Below, piece after piece: positions 16,535 through 25,556 of a stretch of DNA of 44,094 nt. Source of the DNA: Patulibacter sp. (GTDB lineage Bacteria; Actinomycetota; Thermoleophilia; Solirubrobacterales; Solirubrobacteraceae). How positions within the stretch are numbered: position 1 is the first letter of the stretch; each line of letters begins with the position of its first letter. Location: assembly GCF_030655195.1 (NCBI RefSeq), contig NZ_JAURWA010000047.1, positions 1-44,094 on the forward strand, given 5' to 3'. The notes beneath the pieces were generated by a model, which searched no databases, had not been told where the DNA came from, and saw nothing but the letters and a program-made list of their open reading frames with translations. The translations under genes and the position numbers were made by a program.

Positions 16535-17260
16535 TCAGGCGGTGGGGTCGCCCGGGCGGACGAACGGGATCTCGGGGACGCAGCACGCGGGCGAGACCCG
16601 GAGGAGGAAGCGGACGGACTCGGCGATGTCCGACGGGGTCATCATCGCCTCGGCGGCGACGCGGCCCTTGGCGTGGTCGGTCATCGGGGTGTCGACGTAG
16701 CCGGGGCAGAGCGCGGTGGACTTGATCCCCTCGGCGGAGAGCTCCTGGTGCATCGACGCGGTCCAGTTGACGATGCCGGCCTTCGTCGCGGCGTAGACCG
16801 AGAGCCCCGGCTTGCCGAGCTTCGCGGTGATCGACGCGGTGTTGACCACCAGCGCGCTCCGGTGCTGCCGGCCCGCCTCGCGCAGCAGGCCGACGGCCTC
16901 GCGGTAGAAGAGGATCGTGGAGCGGAGGTTCAGGCCCAGTTGCAGGTCCAGGCGCTTCGTGTCGATGTCGGCGACCGCCGCGCCAGAGCCGACGCCGGCG
17001 TTGTTGACGAGGACGTCGAGGCGGCCGTAGCGCTCGCGGTGCTCGGAGACGACGCGCGCGACGGCGTCCTCGTCCTGGAGCGCGCCGGCGACGGCGAGGA
17101 CCTCGAAGCCCTCGGCCCGCAGCTGCTCCGCGGCGGCCTCGAGCTTGTCGGGGCGCCGGGCGGCGATCGTCAGGCGATGGCCCTCCTGCCCGAGGACCCG
17201 GGCGATCTCCAGGCCGATCCCGCTGCTGGCTCCGGTGATGATGGCGGCACGATCGGTCAT
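16535..17260 (-). CDS. Short-chain dehydrogenase/reductase (SDR)
   Basis: A 241-aa classical SDR: TGASSGIG (10-17), NNAG (86-89), Ser143, Tyr156 and Lys160 in YAATKAG. The cofactor preference looks like NADP(H), since Ala-Arg-Arg follows the second strand (AARRPDKL). It oxidises or reduces a hydroxy/keto group, probably a 3-hydroxyacyl-CoA or a cyclic alcohol given the downstream thiolase. It is first in the SDR-thiolase-EamA operon, about 80 nt from the shared operator. The C-terminus has an odd CCVPEIPF segment. Confidence 0.9.
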   Translation of the reverse strand: MTDRAAIITGASSGIGLEIARVLGQEGHRLTIAARRPDKLEAAAEQLRAEGFEVLAVAGALQDEDAVARVVSEHRERYGRLDVLVNNAGVGSGAAVADIDTKRLDLQLGLNLRSTILFYREAVGLLREAGRQHRSALVVNTASITAKLGKPGLSVYAATKAGIVNWTASMHQELSAEGIKSTALCPGYVDTPMTDHAKGRVAAEAMMTPSDIAESVRFLLRVSPACCVPEIPFVRPGDPTA

Positions 17261-17330
17261 GGGCTGCGGTCCTCCGGGGACGACGTGGGAACGGCCGGAG
17301 GGCGATTCGCCCGCCCTCCCTGCTGGTCAT

Positions 17331-17350
17331 ACTAGTGAACAGTAGTTAGT
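17331..17350. promoter_or_regulatory. TetR-type operator, site A, with overlapping promoter
   Basis: ACTAGTGAACAGTAGTTAGT belongs to the 20-bp family also at 18837, 22675, 36950 and 40832. The outer symmetry extends as ATACTA (17329-17334) and TAGTAT (17347-17352). TAGTAT is a good -10, with TGGTCA (17324-17329) 17 bp upstream as a weak -35. The ATG of the next gene lies at 17359, so the transcript is probably leaderless and the operator covers the promoter. Confidence 0.7.
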
Positions 17351-17358
17351 ATTACCCC

Positions 17359-18027
17359 ATGAGCGCCGACCTCCGTGATGCACCGCCCGACCGGCCCGAG
17401 CGGACGGCGGTCGTGACGGGCGCGGCCGGCGCCACGGGCGCCGGGATCGCCGAGGCCCTCCGTGGGGCCGGCTGGCACGTCGTGGGCCTCGACCTCGCCG
17501 CCGACGACGCCGGCGACGTCCAGGCCGTCGACGTCACCGACGAGGCGGCGGTGCGGGCGGCGGTCGCGGGGGTGCTCGAGCGCACGGGGCGCATCGACCT
17601 GCTGGTCACCGCGGTCGACCACCGCACGGGCGCCGCGGCCATCGCGGACCTCGACGCCGCGACGTGGGGACGGGCGCTCGACGCCCACCTGCGCGGGACG
17701 GTGAGCTGCTGGCGCGCGGTCCTGCCCTCCATGCTGGAGCACGGCGCCGGGTCGATCGTGGCCGTGGTCCCCGCCGAGGCGATCGCCGGCGAGGACGAGC
17801 CCGGCCGGTCCGCGGCGGCCTCCGCCGTGCTCGGGGCGGTCCGGGCGCTCGCCCGCGAGCTCGGTCCCGAGGGCATCGTCGCCAACGCCGTGGCCCCCAA
17901 GGCGGGGCCGTGGTCGGCGACCGGCGACGCCGCGCCCGCCGACGTCGGGGCCACCGTCGTGCACCTCGCCGACGAGGAGCACTACTTTGCCGGCCAGGTC
18001 CTGACCCCGGCGGGAGCGGTCGCATGA
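17359..18027 (+). CDS. SDR-fold protein lacking the catalytic triad (probable non-catalytic partner)
   Basis: A 222-aa Rossmann-fold protein. The glycine-rich nucleotide loop TGAAGATGAG is kept. The rest of the active site is not: the NNAG motif is VTAVDH, the Ser position is Pro138 (VVPAEA), and the Tyr/Lys pair of YxxxK is Ser151 and Ser155 (RSAAASAV). A LGPEGIVANAVAP segment confirms the alignment. Its stop overlaps the start of an intact SDR gene (ATGA), so it may form a mixed oligomer with that enzyme. ATG 17359 lies six bases after a -10-like TAGTAT. Confidence 0.85.
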   Translation: MSADLRDAPPDRPERTAVVTGAAGATGAGIAEALRGAGWHVVGLDLAADDAGDVQAVDVTDEAAVRAAVAGVLERTGRIDLLVTAVDHRTGAAAIADLDAATWGRALDAHLRGTVSCWRAVLPSMLEHGAGSIVAVVPAEAIAGEDEPGRSAAASAVLGAVRALARELGPEGIVANAVAPKAGPWSATGDAAPADVGATVVHLADEEHYFAGQVLTPAGAVA

Positions 18028-18788
18028 CCGGCCGGCTGGAGGGACGCACCGCGCTGGTCACCGGCGCCGCCCAGGGGATCGGGCGGGCCATCGCCCTGCG
18101 CCTGGCCGCGGAGGGCGCGCACGTGGCCGTCAACGATCGGATCGCGTCGCCCGCGCTCGACGAGGTCGTCGCCTCCACCGGTGGCTCGGCGGCGGTGGCG
18201 GACGTCACCGACGCCGCGGCCTTCGCCGCGGTCGTGGCCGACCTGGAGGAGCGCCGCGGCGGCGTCGACGTCCTGGTCTGCAACGCCGCGGTCGAGACCA
18301 TGGGGGAGTTCCTCGCGCAGGACGACGGGGCGTTCTGGCCCCAGGTGGACGTGAACCTGACGGGGACGATCGTCGGGCTGCAGGCGGTCCTGCCCGGGAT
18401 GCGGCGGCGCCGGCACGGGCGCGTGGTGATCATCTCGTCGGTCTGGGGCGTCACCGGCGCGCCGCGCGCGGTGGGCTACGCCGCGAGCAAGGCGGGACTG
18501 ATCGGCCTGACCCGGTCGGTCGCGCGCGAGGTCGCCGCCGACGGCGTCGCGGTCAACGCCATCGCCCCCGGGGCCATCGACTCGCCGCAGATCGAGGTCG
18601 ATGCGCTCGACGCCGGGATCTCCCTGGACGAGCTGCGCGCCGGCTACGCCGAGCGGACCGCGGTGCGTCGCATGGGGCAGCCCGAGGAGATCGCGGGTCT
18701 CGCCGCGTTCCTCGCCGGCCCGGCCGGCGGGGCCTACGTCGGCCAGCTGCTCCAGCCCAACGGCGGCGTGCAGTTCGGGTCGCCCTAG
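18024..18788 (+). CDS. Short-chain dehydrogenase/reductase (FabG-like)
   Basis: A 254-aa classical SDR: TGAAQGIG (13-20), CNAA in place of NNAG, Ser139, Tyr152 and Lys156 in GYAASKAG, and a C-terminal PNGGVQFG resembling DGG. ATG 18024 overlaps the stop of the non-catalytic SDR. It probably oxidises a hydroxyacyl-CoA or alcohol in the same pathway as the neighbouring acyl-CoA dehydrogenases. The acidic residue after the second strand (VNDR) suggests NAD(H). Confidence 0.9.
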   Translation: MTGRLEGRTALVTGAAQGIGRAIALRLAAEGAHVAVNDRIASPALDEVVASTGGSAAVADVTDAAAFAAVVADLEERRGGVDVLVCNAAVETMGEFLAQDDGAFWPQVDVNLTGTIVGLQAVLPGMRRRRHGRVVIISSVWGVTGAPRAVGYAASKAGLIGLTRSVAREVAADGVAVNAIAPGAIDSPQIEVDALDAGISLDELRAGYAERTAVRRMGQPEEIAGLAAFLAGPAGGAYVGQLLQPNGGVQFGSP

Positions 18789-18836
18789 CCGTCCGCAGGG
18801 CCGCCCGCCGCCAGGGTCAACCGATACGCCGAGCGA

Positions 18837-18856
18837 ACTAGTGAATGTTTGTTAGT
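18837..18856. promoter_or_regulatory. TetR-type operator, site B
   Basis: ACTAGTGAATGTTTGTTAGT shares ACTAGTGAA-N5-GTTAGT with site A. A -10-like TAGTCT at 18853-18858 overlaps its right arm. The downstream SDR gene starts at 18907 after a GGAGGA ribosome binding site. Confidence 0.68.
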
Positions 18857-18906
18857 CTCGTCCGGCGGCGGCCGATCACGGGCGCCCAGGACCCCCGGAG
18901 GAGTCG

Positions 18907-19668
18907 ATGACGCAACGATTCACCGAGCGCGTGGCGCTCGTCACCGGTGCCGCGGGCGGCATCGGCGCCGCCACCGCGACACGCCTGGCGACGGAGGGGG
19001 CCACCGTCGTGGCCCTCGACCGGGACCTCGCCGCGGCGCAGCGCGTCGCCGACGAGGTCAGGGCCGCCGGCGGGACCGCCTCGGCCGTCGCCGCCGACGT
19101 CTCGCAGAAGGCCGACGTCGACCGCGCGGTGGCCGAGGTCGTCGACCGCCACGGCCGGATCGACGTCCTGGTCAACAACGCGGGCATCACCCGGGACGAC
19201 CTCCTCTTCCGCATGGGCGAGGACGACTGGGACGCCGTCATCGACGTGAACCTCAAGAGCGTCTTCCTCTGCACCCAGGCGGTGCAGAAGCACATGGTGA
19301 AGGCCGGGTCGGGCGCGGTCGTGAGCCTCTCGAGCCGCTCGGCCCGGGGCAACCGCGGGCAGGCGAACTACGCGGCCGCGAAGGCCGGGATCATCGGCCT
19401 GACCGCGACGATGGCGCTCGAGCTCGGGCCGTTCGGGATCCGCGTCAACGCCGTGGCCCCGGGCTACATCGCGACCGACATGACGCGCGCCACCGCGCGG
19501 CGCCAGGGCCTGGACCCCGACGACCTCGAGCGCACCACGGCGGAGCGCACGCCGCTGCGCCGCGTCGGCCAGCCCGAGGACGTGGCGTCCGTCGTCACGT
19601 TCCTCGCCAGCGACGACGCCCGGCACGTCACCGGCCAGACCGTCGCGATCGACGGCGGCCTCCGATGA
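18907..19668 (+). CDS. 3-hydroxyacyl-CoA dehydrogenase / 3-oxoacyl reductase-like SDR
   Basis: A 253-aa classical SDR close to FabG: TGAAGGIG (13-20), NNAGITRDDLL, Ser142-Ser143, Tyr155 and Lys159 in NYAAAKAG, IDGGLR at the C-terminus. Asp38 and Asp40 after the second strand (ALDRD) suggest NAD. In a catabolic operon it likely oxidises 3-hydroxyacyl-CoA. It is first of four genes (SDR, acyl-CoA dehydrogenase, MaoC, GcdH-like), with a strong GGAGGA before ATG 18907 and a 4-bp overlap with the next gene. Confidence 0.92.
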   Translation: MTQRFTERVALVTGAAGGIGAATATRLATEGATVVALDRDLAAAQRVADEVRAAGGTASAVAADVSQKADVDRAVAEVVDRHGRIDVLVNNAGITRDDLLFRMGEDDWDAVIDVNLKSVFLCTQAVQKHMVKAGSGAVVSLSSRSARGNRGQANYAAAKAGIIGLTATMALELGPFGIRVNAVAPGYIATDMTRATARRQGLDPDDLERTTAERTPLRRVGQPEDVASVVTFLASDDARHVTGQTVAIDGGLR

Positions 19669-20840
19669 GCCTCGACTTCTCGCTGTCGGACGACCAGCGC
19701 GCGATCCGCGACACCGCCCGCGAGTTCATCGCCCGTGAGGTGATGCCGCTGGAGAACGACGTGCTGGCGCGCGAGCAGCGCGGGGAGAAGGGCCTGCCGG
19801 CCGAGGACCTCCGCGCCCTGCAGGCGAAGGCCGAGGAGTTCGGCTTCTGGGGCATCGGCACGCCCGAGGAGTTCGGCGGCGCCGCGCTCCCCGCGGTCAC
19901 GCAGAGCCTCCTGTGGACCGAGATCGGCCGGTCGCTCGTGCCGTTCGTCTTCGGCGGCGAGGCGGACAACATCCTCTTCCGCGCCACGGCCGAGCAGCAG
20001 GACGAGTTCCTCGAGCCGACCCTGAAGGGCGACCGGGTCTCCTGCTTCGCGATCACCGAGCCCGGCGCCGGGTCGGACGCCACCGCGATCCGCATGCGCG
20101 CCCGTCGCGACGGCGAGGACTGGATCCTCGACGGCGAGAAGACCTTCATCACGAAGGGCATCGAGGCGGACTTCTCGATCGTCATCGCCGTCACGGACGC
20201 CGAGAAGGGCCACCGGGGCGGCTTCACCGCGTTCCTCGTGGACCGGACGATGGGCTGGACCTCGTCGCCGATCCACACGATGGGGCCGTCGACCCCGGCG
20301 TCGATGGCCTTCGACGGCGTGCGCGTGCCGCACCGCAACGTCCTGGGCGAGGTCGGCGAGGGCTTCGCGCTGGCGATGGAGTGGATCGGCCGCGGCCGCT
20401 ACGTCATCCCGTCGCGCGCGATCGGCGCCGCGGAGCGCCTGCTCTCCATGGCGATCGCCTACGCGGGGCAGCGCGAGACCTTCGGCGTGCCGATCGGCGA
20501 CCACCAGATGATCCAGTCGATGCTCGCGGACTGCGAGCTCGACCTCGAGGCGGCCCGCTGGCCGGTCCTCGTCGCCGCCTGGAGCGTCGACCAGGGCCTG
20601 GACGCCCGGCACGCCGCGTCGATCGCCAAGCTCGGCGGCGCCACCGCCGCCGGCCGCATCGTCGACCGCGTCATGCAGATCCACGGCGGCATGGGCTACA
20701 CGAAGGAGATGCCCATCGAGCGGTGGTACCGCGAGGCCCGCCTGTGGCGGATCTTCGAGGGCACCGACGAGATCCAGCGCCGCGGCATCGCCAAGGGGCT
20801 CCTGTCGGGCCGCCGCCGCGTCGGCGGGCACCTCGCATGA
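19665..20840 (+). CDS. Acyl-CoA dehydrogenase
   Basis: A 391-aa flavoenzyme of the acyl-CoA dehydrogenase family: ITEPGAGSDATAIRM (flavin/substrate motif 1), QIHGGMGYTKEMPIERWYRE (motif 2), catalytic-position Glu365 in IFEGTDEIQR. It forms 2,3-enoyl-CoA with FAD and passes electrons to ETF. It starts at ATG 19665 inside the stop of the SDR gene and ends overlapping the MaoC gene, so the operon is tightly coupled. The chain specificity is unclear. Confidence 0.93.
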   Translation: MSLDFSLSDDQRAIRDTAREFIAREVMPLENDVLAREQRGEKGLPAEDLRALQAKAEEFGFWGIGTPEEFGGAALPAVTQSLLWTEIGRSLVPFVFGGEADNILFRATAEQQDEFLEPTLKGDRVSCFAITEPGAGSDATAIRMRARRDGEDWILDGEKTFITKGIEADFSIVIAVTDAEKGHRGGFTAFLVDRTMGWTSSPIHTMGPSTPASMAFDGVRVPHRNVLGEVGEGFALAMEWIGRGRYVIPSRAIGAAERLLSMAIAYAGQRETFGVPIGDHQMIQSMLADCELDLEAARWPVLVAAWSVDQGLDARHAASIAKLGGATAAGRIVDRVMQIHGGMGYTKEMPIERWYREARLWRIFEGTDEIQRRGIAKGLLSGRRRVGGHLA

Positions 20841-21292
20841 CCCGCGTCGTCGACGGTGCGGAGGGGCTGCGCGCCCTCGTCGGCACCCGGCTGGGCGTCG
20901 GCGACTGGTTGCTCGTCGACCAGGAGCGGATCGACGGCTTCGCCCGGGTCACCGGCGACGACCAGTGGATCCACGTCGATCCGGTCCGGGCCGCCGACGG
21001 CCCGTTCGGCACCACGGTCGCCCACGGCTGGCTCACCGCGTCGCTGATCCCGGTCCTCGTGCGCGGGATCTACCGCGTCGAGGGCGTGCGGTCGGCCGTC
21101 AACTACGGCAGCGACCGGGTCCGCTTCCCGGCCCCGGTGCCCGTCGGCTCGCGCCTCCGCGCGACCGTCGACCTCGAGGAGCTGCTCGACGTCGCCGGCG
21201 GCGTCCAGCTGACGAACCTCGTCACCGTCGAGCGCGAGGGTGGCGACCGCCCCGTCTGCGTCGCCCGGGTGCTCTCGCGCCTGCTGACCTGA
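20837..21292 (+). CDS. MaoC/NodN-like single-domain enoyl-CoA hydratase
   Basis: A 151-aa single-hotdog MaoC protein with the motif FARVTGDDQWIHVDPVRAADGPFGTTVAHGW, in which Asp and His form the hydratase site (TGDDQWIH). It would hydrate the enoyl-CoA made by the dehydrogenase just upstream. ATG 20837 overlaps the dehydrogenase stop. The NodN-like subfamily usually acts on short or branched substrates. Confidence 0.88.
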   Translation: MTRVVDGAEGLRALVGTRLGVGDWLLVDQERIDGFARVTGDDQWIHVDPVRAADGPFGTTVAHGWLTASLIPVLVRGIYRVEGVRSAVNYGSDRVRFPAPVPVGSRLRATVDLEELLDVAGGVQLTNLVTVEREGGDRPVCVARVLSRLLT

Positions 21293-21311
21293 ACCCACCC
21301 CGGAGGGACCC

Positions 21312-22493
21312 ATGAGCACGAAGAACACCCCCACCCTGTCGGCCACGGACCTGTTGGGCCTCGACGCGGAGCTCGGCGACGAGGAGCGGGCGATCCGCGA
21401 CACCGTCCGCAGCGTCGTGCGGGAGCGTCTGCTGCCCCAGGTCGCCGGCTGGTTCGAGGCCGGCGGGCTGCCGGTCGAGGTGATGCGTCAGCTGGGCGAC
21501 CTGGGTCTGCTCGGCATGCATCTGGACGGCTACGGCTGCGCCGGCGCGACGCCGGTCCAGTACGGCCTCGTCTGCCAGGAGCTCGAGGCGGGGGACACGG
21601 CGCTGCGCGGCATGGTCAGCGTCCAGGGCTCGCTGGCGATGTGGCCGATCCACCGCTTCGGCTCCGAGGAGCAGAAGCAGGAGTGGCTGCCGCGGATGGC
21701 GACGGGCGAGGCGATCGGCTGCTTCGGTCTGACCGAGCCCGACTCCGGCTCCGACCCGGGGTCGATGCGCACGACGGCCCGGCGCGACGGGACCGACTGG
21801 ATCCTGCACGGCCAGAAGATGTGGATCACCAACGGGTCGATCGCCGACGTCGCCGTGGTCTGGGCGCGTGCGGAGGAGGGCATCCGGGGCTTCGTCGTCC
21901 CGACGGACACGCCCGGCTTCTCGACGCAGGACATCCACGGCAAGCTCTCGCTCCGCGCGTCGATCACGAGCGAGCTGCTGCTCGACGACGTGCGACTGCC
22001 GGAGTCGGCGATGCTGCCCGGCGCCCGTGGTCTGGGTGGTCCGCTCGCGGTGCTCGGCGAGGCGCGGATGGGGATCGTCTTCGGCGCGGCCGGCGCCGCG
22101 CGGGCCTGCCTGGAGGCGGCGGTCGACTACGCCCGCACGCGCGAGCAGTTCGGGCGACCCATCGGCGCGTTCCAGCTGACGCAGGGCAAGCTGGCGGACA
22201 TGGCCTCGCGCGTGGCGGCGGCGCAGCTGCTCGCCCTGCGCCTGGGCCGGATGAAGGAGGCCGGGACGCTCACGCCCGAGCACGTCAGCCTGGGCAAGTT
22301 CGCGAACGTCTCCTCGGCGCTCGAGGTCGCGCGGACGGCGCGGACGGTCCTCGGCGGCAACGGGATCACCCTCGAGTACCCGGTCATGCGCCACGCGGCG
22401 AACCTCGAGACGGTCCTGACGTACGAGGGCACGCACGAGGTCCACGCCCTCGTCCTCGGCCGCGCGCTCACGGGGCTGTCGGCCTTCTCCTGA
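21312..22493 (+). CDS. gcdH: Glutaryl-CoA dehydrogenase-like acyl-CoA dehydrogenase
   Basis: A 393-aa product. It opens with the GcdH-type DLLGLDAELGDEERAIRD and carries YGCAGATPVQYGLVCQELE, the substrate-Arg region DTALRGMVSVQGSLA, FGLTEPDSGSDPGSM, and the C-terminal TYEGTHEVHALVLGRALTG with catalytic Glu372. These match glutaryl-CoA dehydrogenase, which oxidises and decarboxylates glutaryl-CoA to crotonyl-CoA. A related dicarboxylyl-CoA is possible. The gene follows MaoC by 19 nt with a GGAGG site and ends the operon. Its presence hints that the pathway produces a dicarboxylic acyl-CoA. Confidence 0.8.
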   Translation: MSTKNTPTLSATDLLGLDAELGDEERAIRDTVRSVVRERLLPQVAGWFEAGGLPVEVMRQLGDLGLLGMHLDGYGCAGATPVQYGLVCQELEAGDTALRGMVSVQGSLAMWPIHRFGSEEQKQEWLPRMATGEAIGCFGLTEPDSGSDPGSMRTTARRDGTDWILHGQKMWITNGSIADVAVVWARAEEGIRGFVVPTDTPGFSTQDIHGKLSLRASITSELLLDDVRLPESAMLPGARGLGGPLAVLGEARMGIVFGAAGAARACLEAAVDYARTREQFGRPIGAFQLTQGKLADMASRVAAAQLLALRLGRMKEAGTLTPEHVSLGKFANVSSALEVARTARTVLGGNGITLEYPVMRHAANLETVLTYEGTHEVHALVLGRALTGLSAFS

Positions 22494-22517
22494 CCCGCGG
22501 CCCCCCCCGGGGGCAGA

Positions 22518-22603
22518 GGTCGTCGGCCCCGCGGGGCCCCGTCGTCGACGGTCGTCCGCCTCGCCGGACCCCGTCCGCGACGGTCGTCGGCCCCGCGGGG
22601 CCC
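22518..22603. repeat. Two 22-bp direct repeats containing GGCCCCGCGGGGCC hairpins
   Basis: Copies at 22518-22539 and 22582-22603 share GGTCGTCGGCCCCGCGGGGC plus CC. Each contains a 14-bp palindrome (22525-22538 and 22589-22602). They lie after the gcdH-like stop and may act as tandem terminators or mRNA-end structures. Confidence 0.55.
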
Positions 22604-22674
22604 GCCGCTTTGGACAGGTGTCGAAGCAGGTTGGGACGGTTGAACGAACCGGTAGAAGTTTTTGCTGCGAAGGT

Positions 22675-22694
22675 ACGAATGAATGTACGTTAGT
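22675..22694. promoter_or_regulatory. TetR-type operator, site C
   Basis: ACGAATGAATGTACGTTAGT fits the family with weaker symmetry (6 of 10 paired half-site positions). It sits 42 bp before the importer operon start at 22737, in an AT-richer stretch. Confidence 0.55.
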
Positions 22695-22736
22695 CCGCGA
22701 ATCACCCACGACCGCCGTCCTTCTCGAGGAGCAACG

Positions 22737-23833
22737 ATGAGTTCCAGAATCCGCCCGCGTCACAGCCTGCTCGCCCTAGCCACCGTGGCCACCGTCGCCC
22801 TGACGGCCTGCGGCGGCTCCTCCGGCGACGACGCCGGCGGGTCGGCCTCGTCCGGCTCCTCGGCCAAGGGCGGCGAGCCCGTCAAGGCCAAGATCATGCT
22901 CGAGTACCCGGCCAACGCCTCGCACGTCTACATGATCTCCGGCCAGGAGCGCGGGACGTTCAAGGCCGCCGGCATCGACCCCGAGGTCGTCTTCCCCGAC
23001 GACCCGTCGACGCCCGTCAAGGCGCTCGGCGCCGGCCGCGTCGACTTCGCGCTGCAGCTCAGCACGGGCCCGGTCATCGCCAAGGCCCAGGGCACCGACG
23101 TGAAGATCATCGGCACCCTCGAGAACCTGCCGCTCGGCATCCTCACGCTCGCCGGCAAGGCCAACAGCTTCCGGGACCTCAAGGGCGGCACGGTGGGCAT
23201 CACCGACTCCACCTGGAACAAGGAGTGCCTCAAGCGCACGCTCGCCGGCAACGGCATGACCGAGAAGGACATCAAGATCGTCGACCCGGGCACGAGCCTG
23301 GCGGCGCCGCTGATCTCCGGGAAGCTGCAGGGCGTCATCGGCTCGCAGTACGAGCAGGCGATCATCAAGACGCAGACCGGTCGCGACACCAAGGTCTTCG
23401 AGTACACGGACTACTGCCCGAAGTCCGGCATCCAGATCATGACGACGGGCAAGATGATCAAGGAGCACCCGGACACGGTCCGGAAGATGCTCAAGGGCAT
23501 CAGCGACTCGCTCGCGTGGTCGATGGCCAACCCCGACGAGGCCGCGGCGATCTACGGGAAGAAGTTCCCGGAGCAGAACGCCAAGTCGAACCTGGCCCAG
23601 TGGAAGGCCAGCGTCCCGACGTTCTGCGAGGCCTACTCGTCGACGAAGGGCCTCCTCTGGGCCGACCCGACCCAGTACCAGCGCCTCATCGACCTCGTGG
23701 TCGACGCCGGCGTGCTCGACAAGAGCTACCCGGTGAACACGGTCGTCGACGACTCGTTCCTGCCGAGCCCGCCGGTGACGAAGCCGTGCGCGGGCGACCT
23801 GTACAAGCGCGACCCCCTCGCGGAGCTCGACCG

Positions 23834-23837
<4 letters not shown>
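22737..23837 (+). CDS. ABC transporter substrate-binding lipoprotein (NMT1/THI5/SsuA-like)
   Basis: A 366-aa product. ATG 22737 follows GAGGAG; an upstream in-frame ATG at 22683 is unlikely. The signal peptide ends with LTAC (Cys25), then a Gly/Ser linker. The mature part is the NMT1/THI5 type: YPANASHVYMISGQERGTFKAAGIDPEVVF, GAGRVDFALQLSTGPVIAKAQG, LKGGTVGITDSTWNKECLK. Such proteins bind aromatic or heterocyclic, sulfonate or pyrimidine-like ligands. It is first in a three-gene importer set and the operon goes on to amide-hydrolysing enzymes, so the ligand may be a nitrogen-containing organic compound. Confidence 0.9.
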
Positions 23838-24645
<808 letters not shown>

Positions 24646-24649
<4 letters not shown>

Positions 24650-25530
24650 TCACCGCCGACGGGCTGCAGACCGCACCCGCGCCCACCGCCGCACCCGGCG
24701 AGCCCCGCGACGGGGCACCGACCGAGGCGGAGCGCCGCGCCGCCCTCCGTCGTCGCAGCCGGCGCCGGAAGGCCACCGCGACCCGGTACGGCCTGCCCGC
24801 GCTGGTCCTCCTCGCGCTGCTCGGCCTCTGGGCGCTGCTCAGCGTCGGCGGGATCGTCTCCGACCTCGTCCTCCCGACGCCCTTCGAGGTGGCGAAGAGC
24901 CTGGTCGACGACCGCGCGGTCTACTGGATGAACGCCCGGGTGACGCTGCTGGAGATCGCCCTGGGCGCCGCCATCGGCGTCAGCCTCGGACTCCTGTTCG
25001 GCGTGATGGTCGGGCTGAACCGCGGACTGCGGGCCGCGCTCTATCCGCTTCTCGTCGGGTCGCAGTCGCTGCCGGTGCTGGCCCTCGCGCCGATCCTCGT
25101 CCTGTGGCTCGGGTTCGGCATCGCCCCGAAGGTCGTGATCGTCGTGCAGATCATCTTCTTCCCCGTCACGGTGGCGACGATCCAGGGCCTGGGTGCGGTG
25201 AGCGCAGAGGTGCTCGTCTTCGGACGCAGCCTCGGCGCGAGCGCCTGGACGCTGTTCTGGAAGGTCCGCGTGCCGGCGATGATGCCGCACGTCTTCGGCG
25301 GCCTGAAGATCGCCAGCTCGTACGCCGCGGTGGCCGCCGTCATCGCCGAGTACACCGGCGCGGAGAAGGGCCTCGGGGCCCTGATGACGAGAGCGAACAG
25401 CGACTACAACATCCCGGTCGTCTTCGGGAGCGTCGTGATCGTGACCGTCATCGGCCTGGGCCTGTTCCTCCTCGTGTCGCTCCTCGAGCGCCGCGTCACC
25501 CCGTGGGCGCGCCGCGCCGACGAGATCTGA
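24646..25530 (+). CDS. ABC importer permease (SsuC/TauC/ThiX-like)
   Basis: A 294-aa product with six predicted membrane helices after a ~50-residue basic N-terminus. The EAA loop is VFGRSLGASAWTLFWKVRVPAMMP, which docks on the ATPase. It completes the importer. ATG 24646 overlaps the ATPase stop. The next gene begins 27 nt later with GAAGGACGG as a ribosome binding site. Confidence 0.93.
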
Positions 25531-25556
25531 TCCCCCGACCCGAAGGACGGACGCTC

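Noticed and set aside
22683..22736. Upstream ATG as start of the substrate-binding protein
   Set aside because: It overlaps the operator and lacks a ribosome binding site; the ATG at 22737 has GAGGAG and starts a proper lipoprotein signal.
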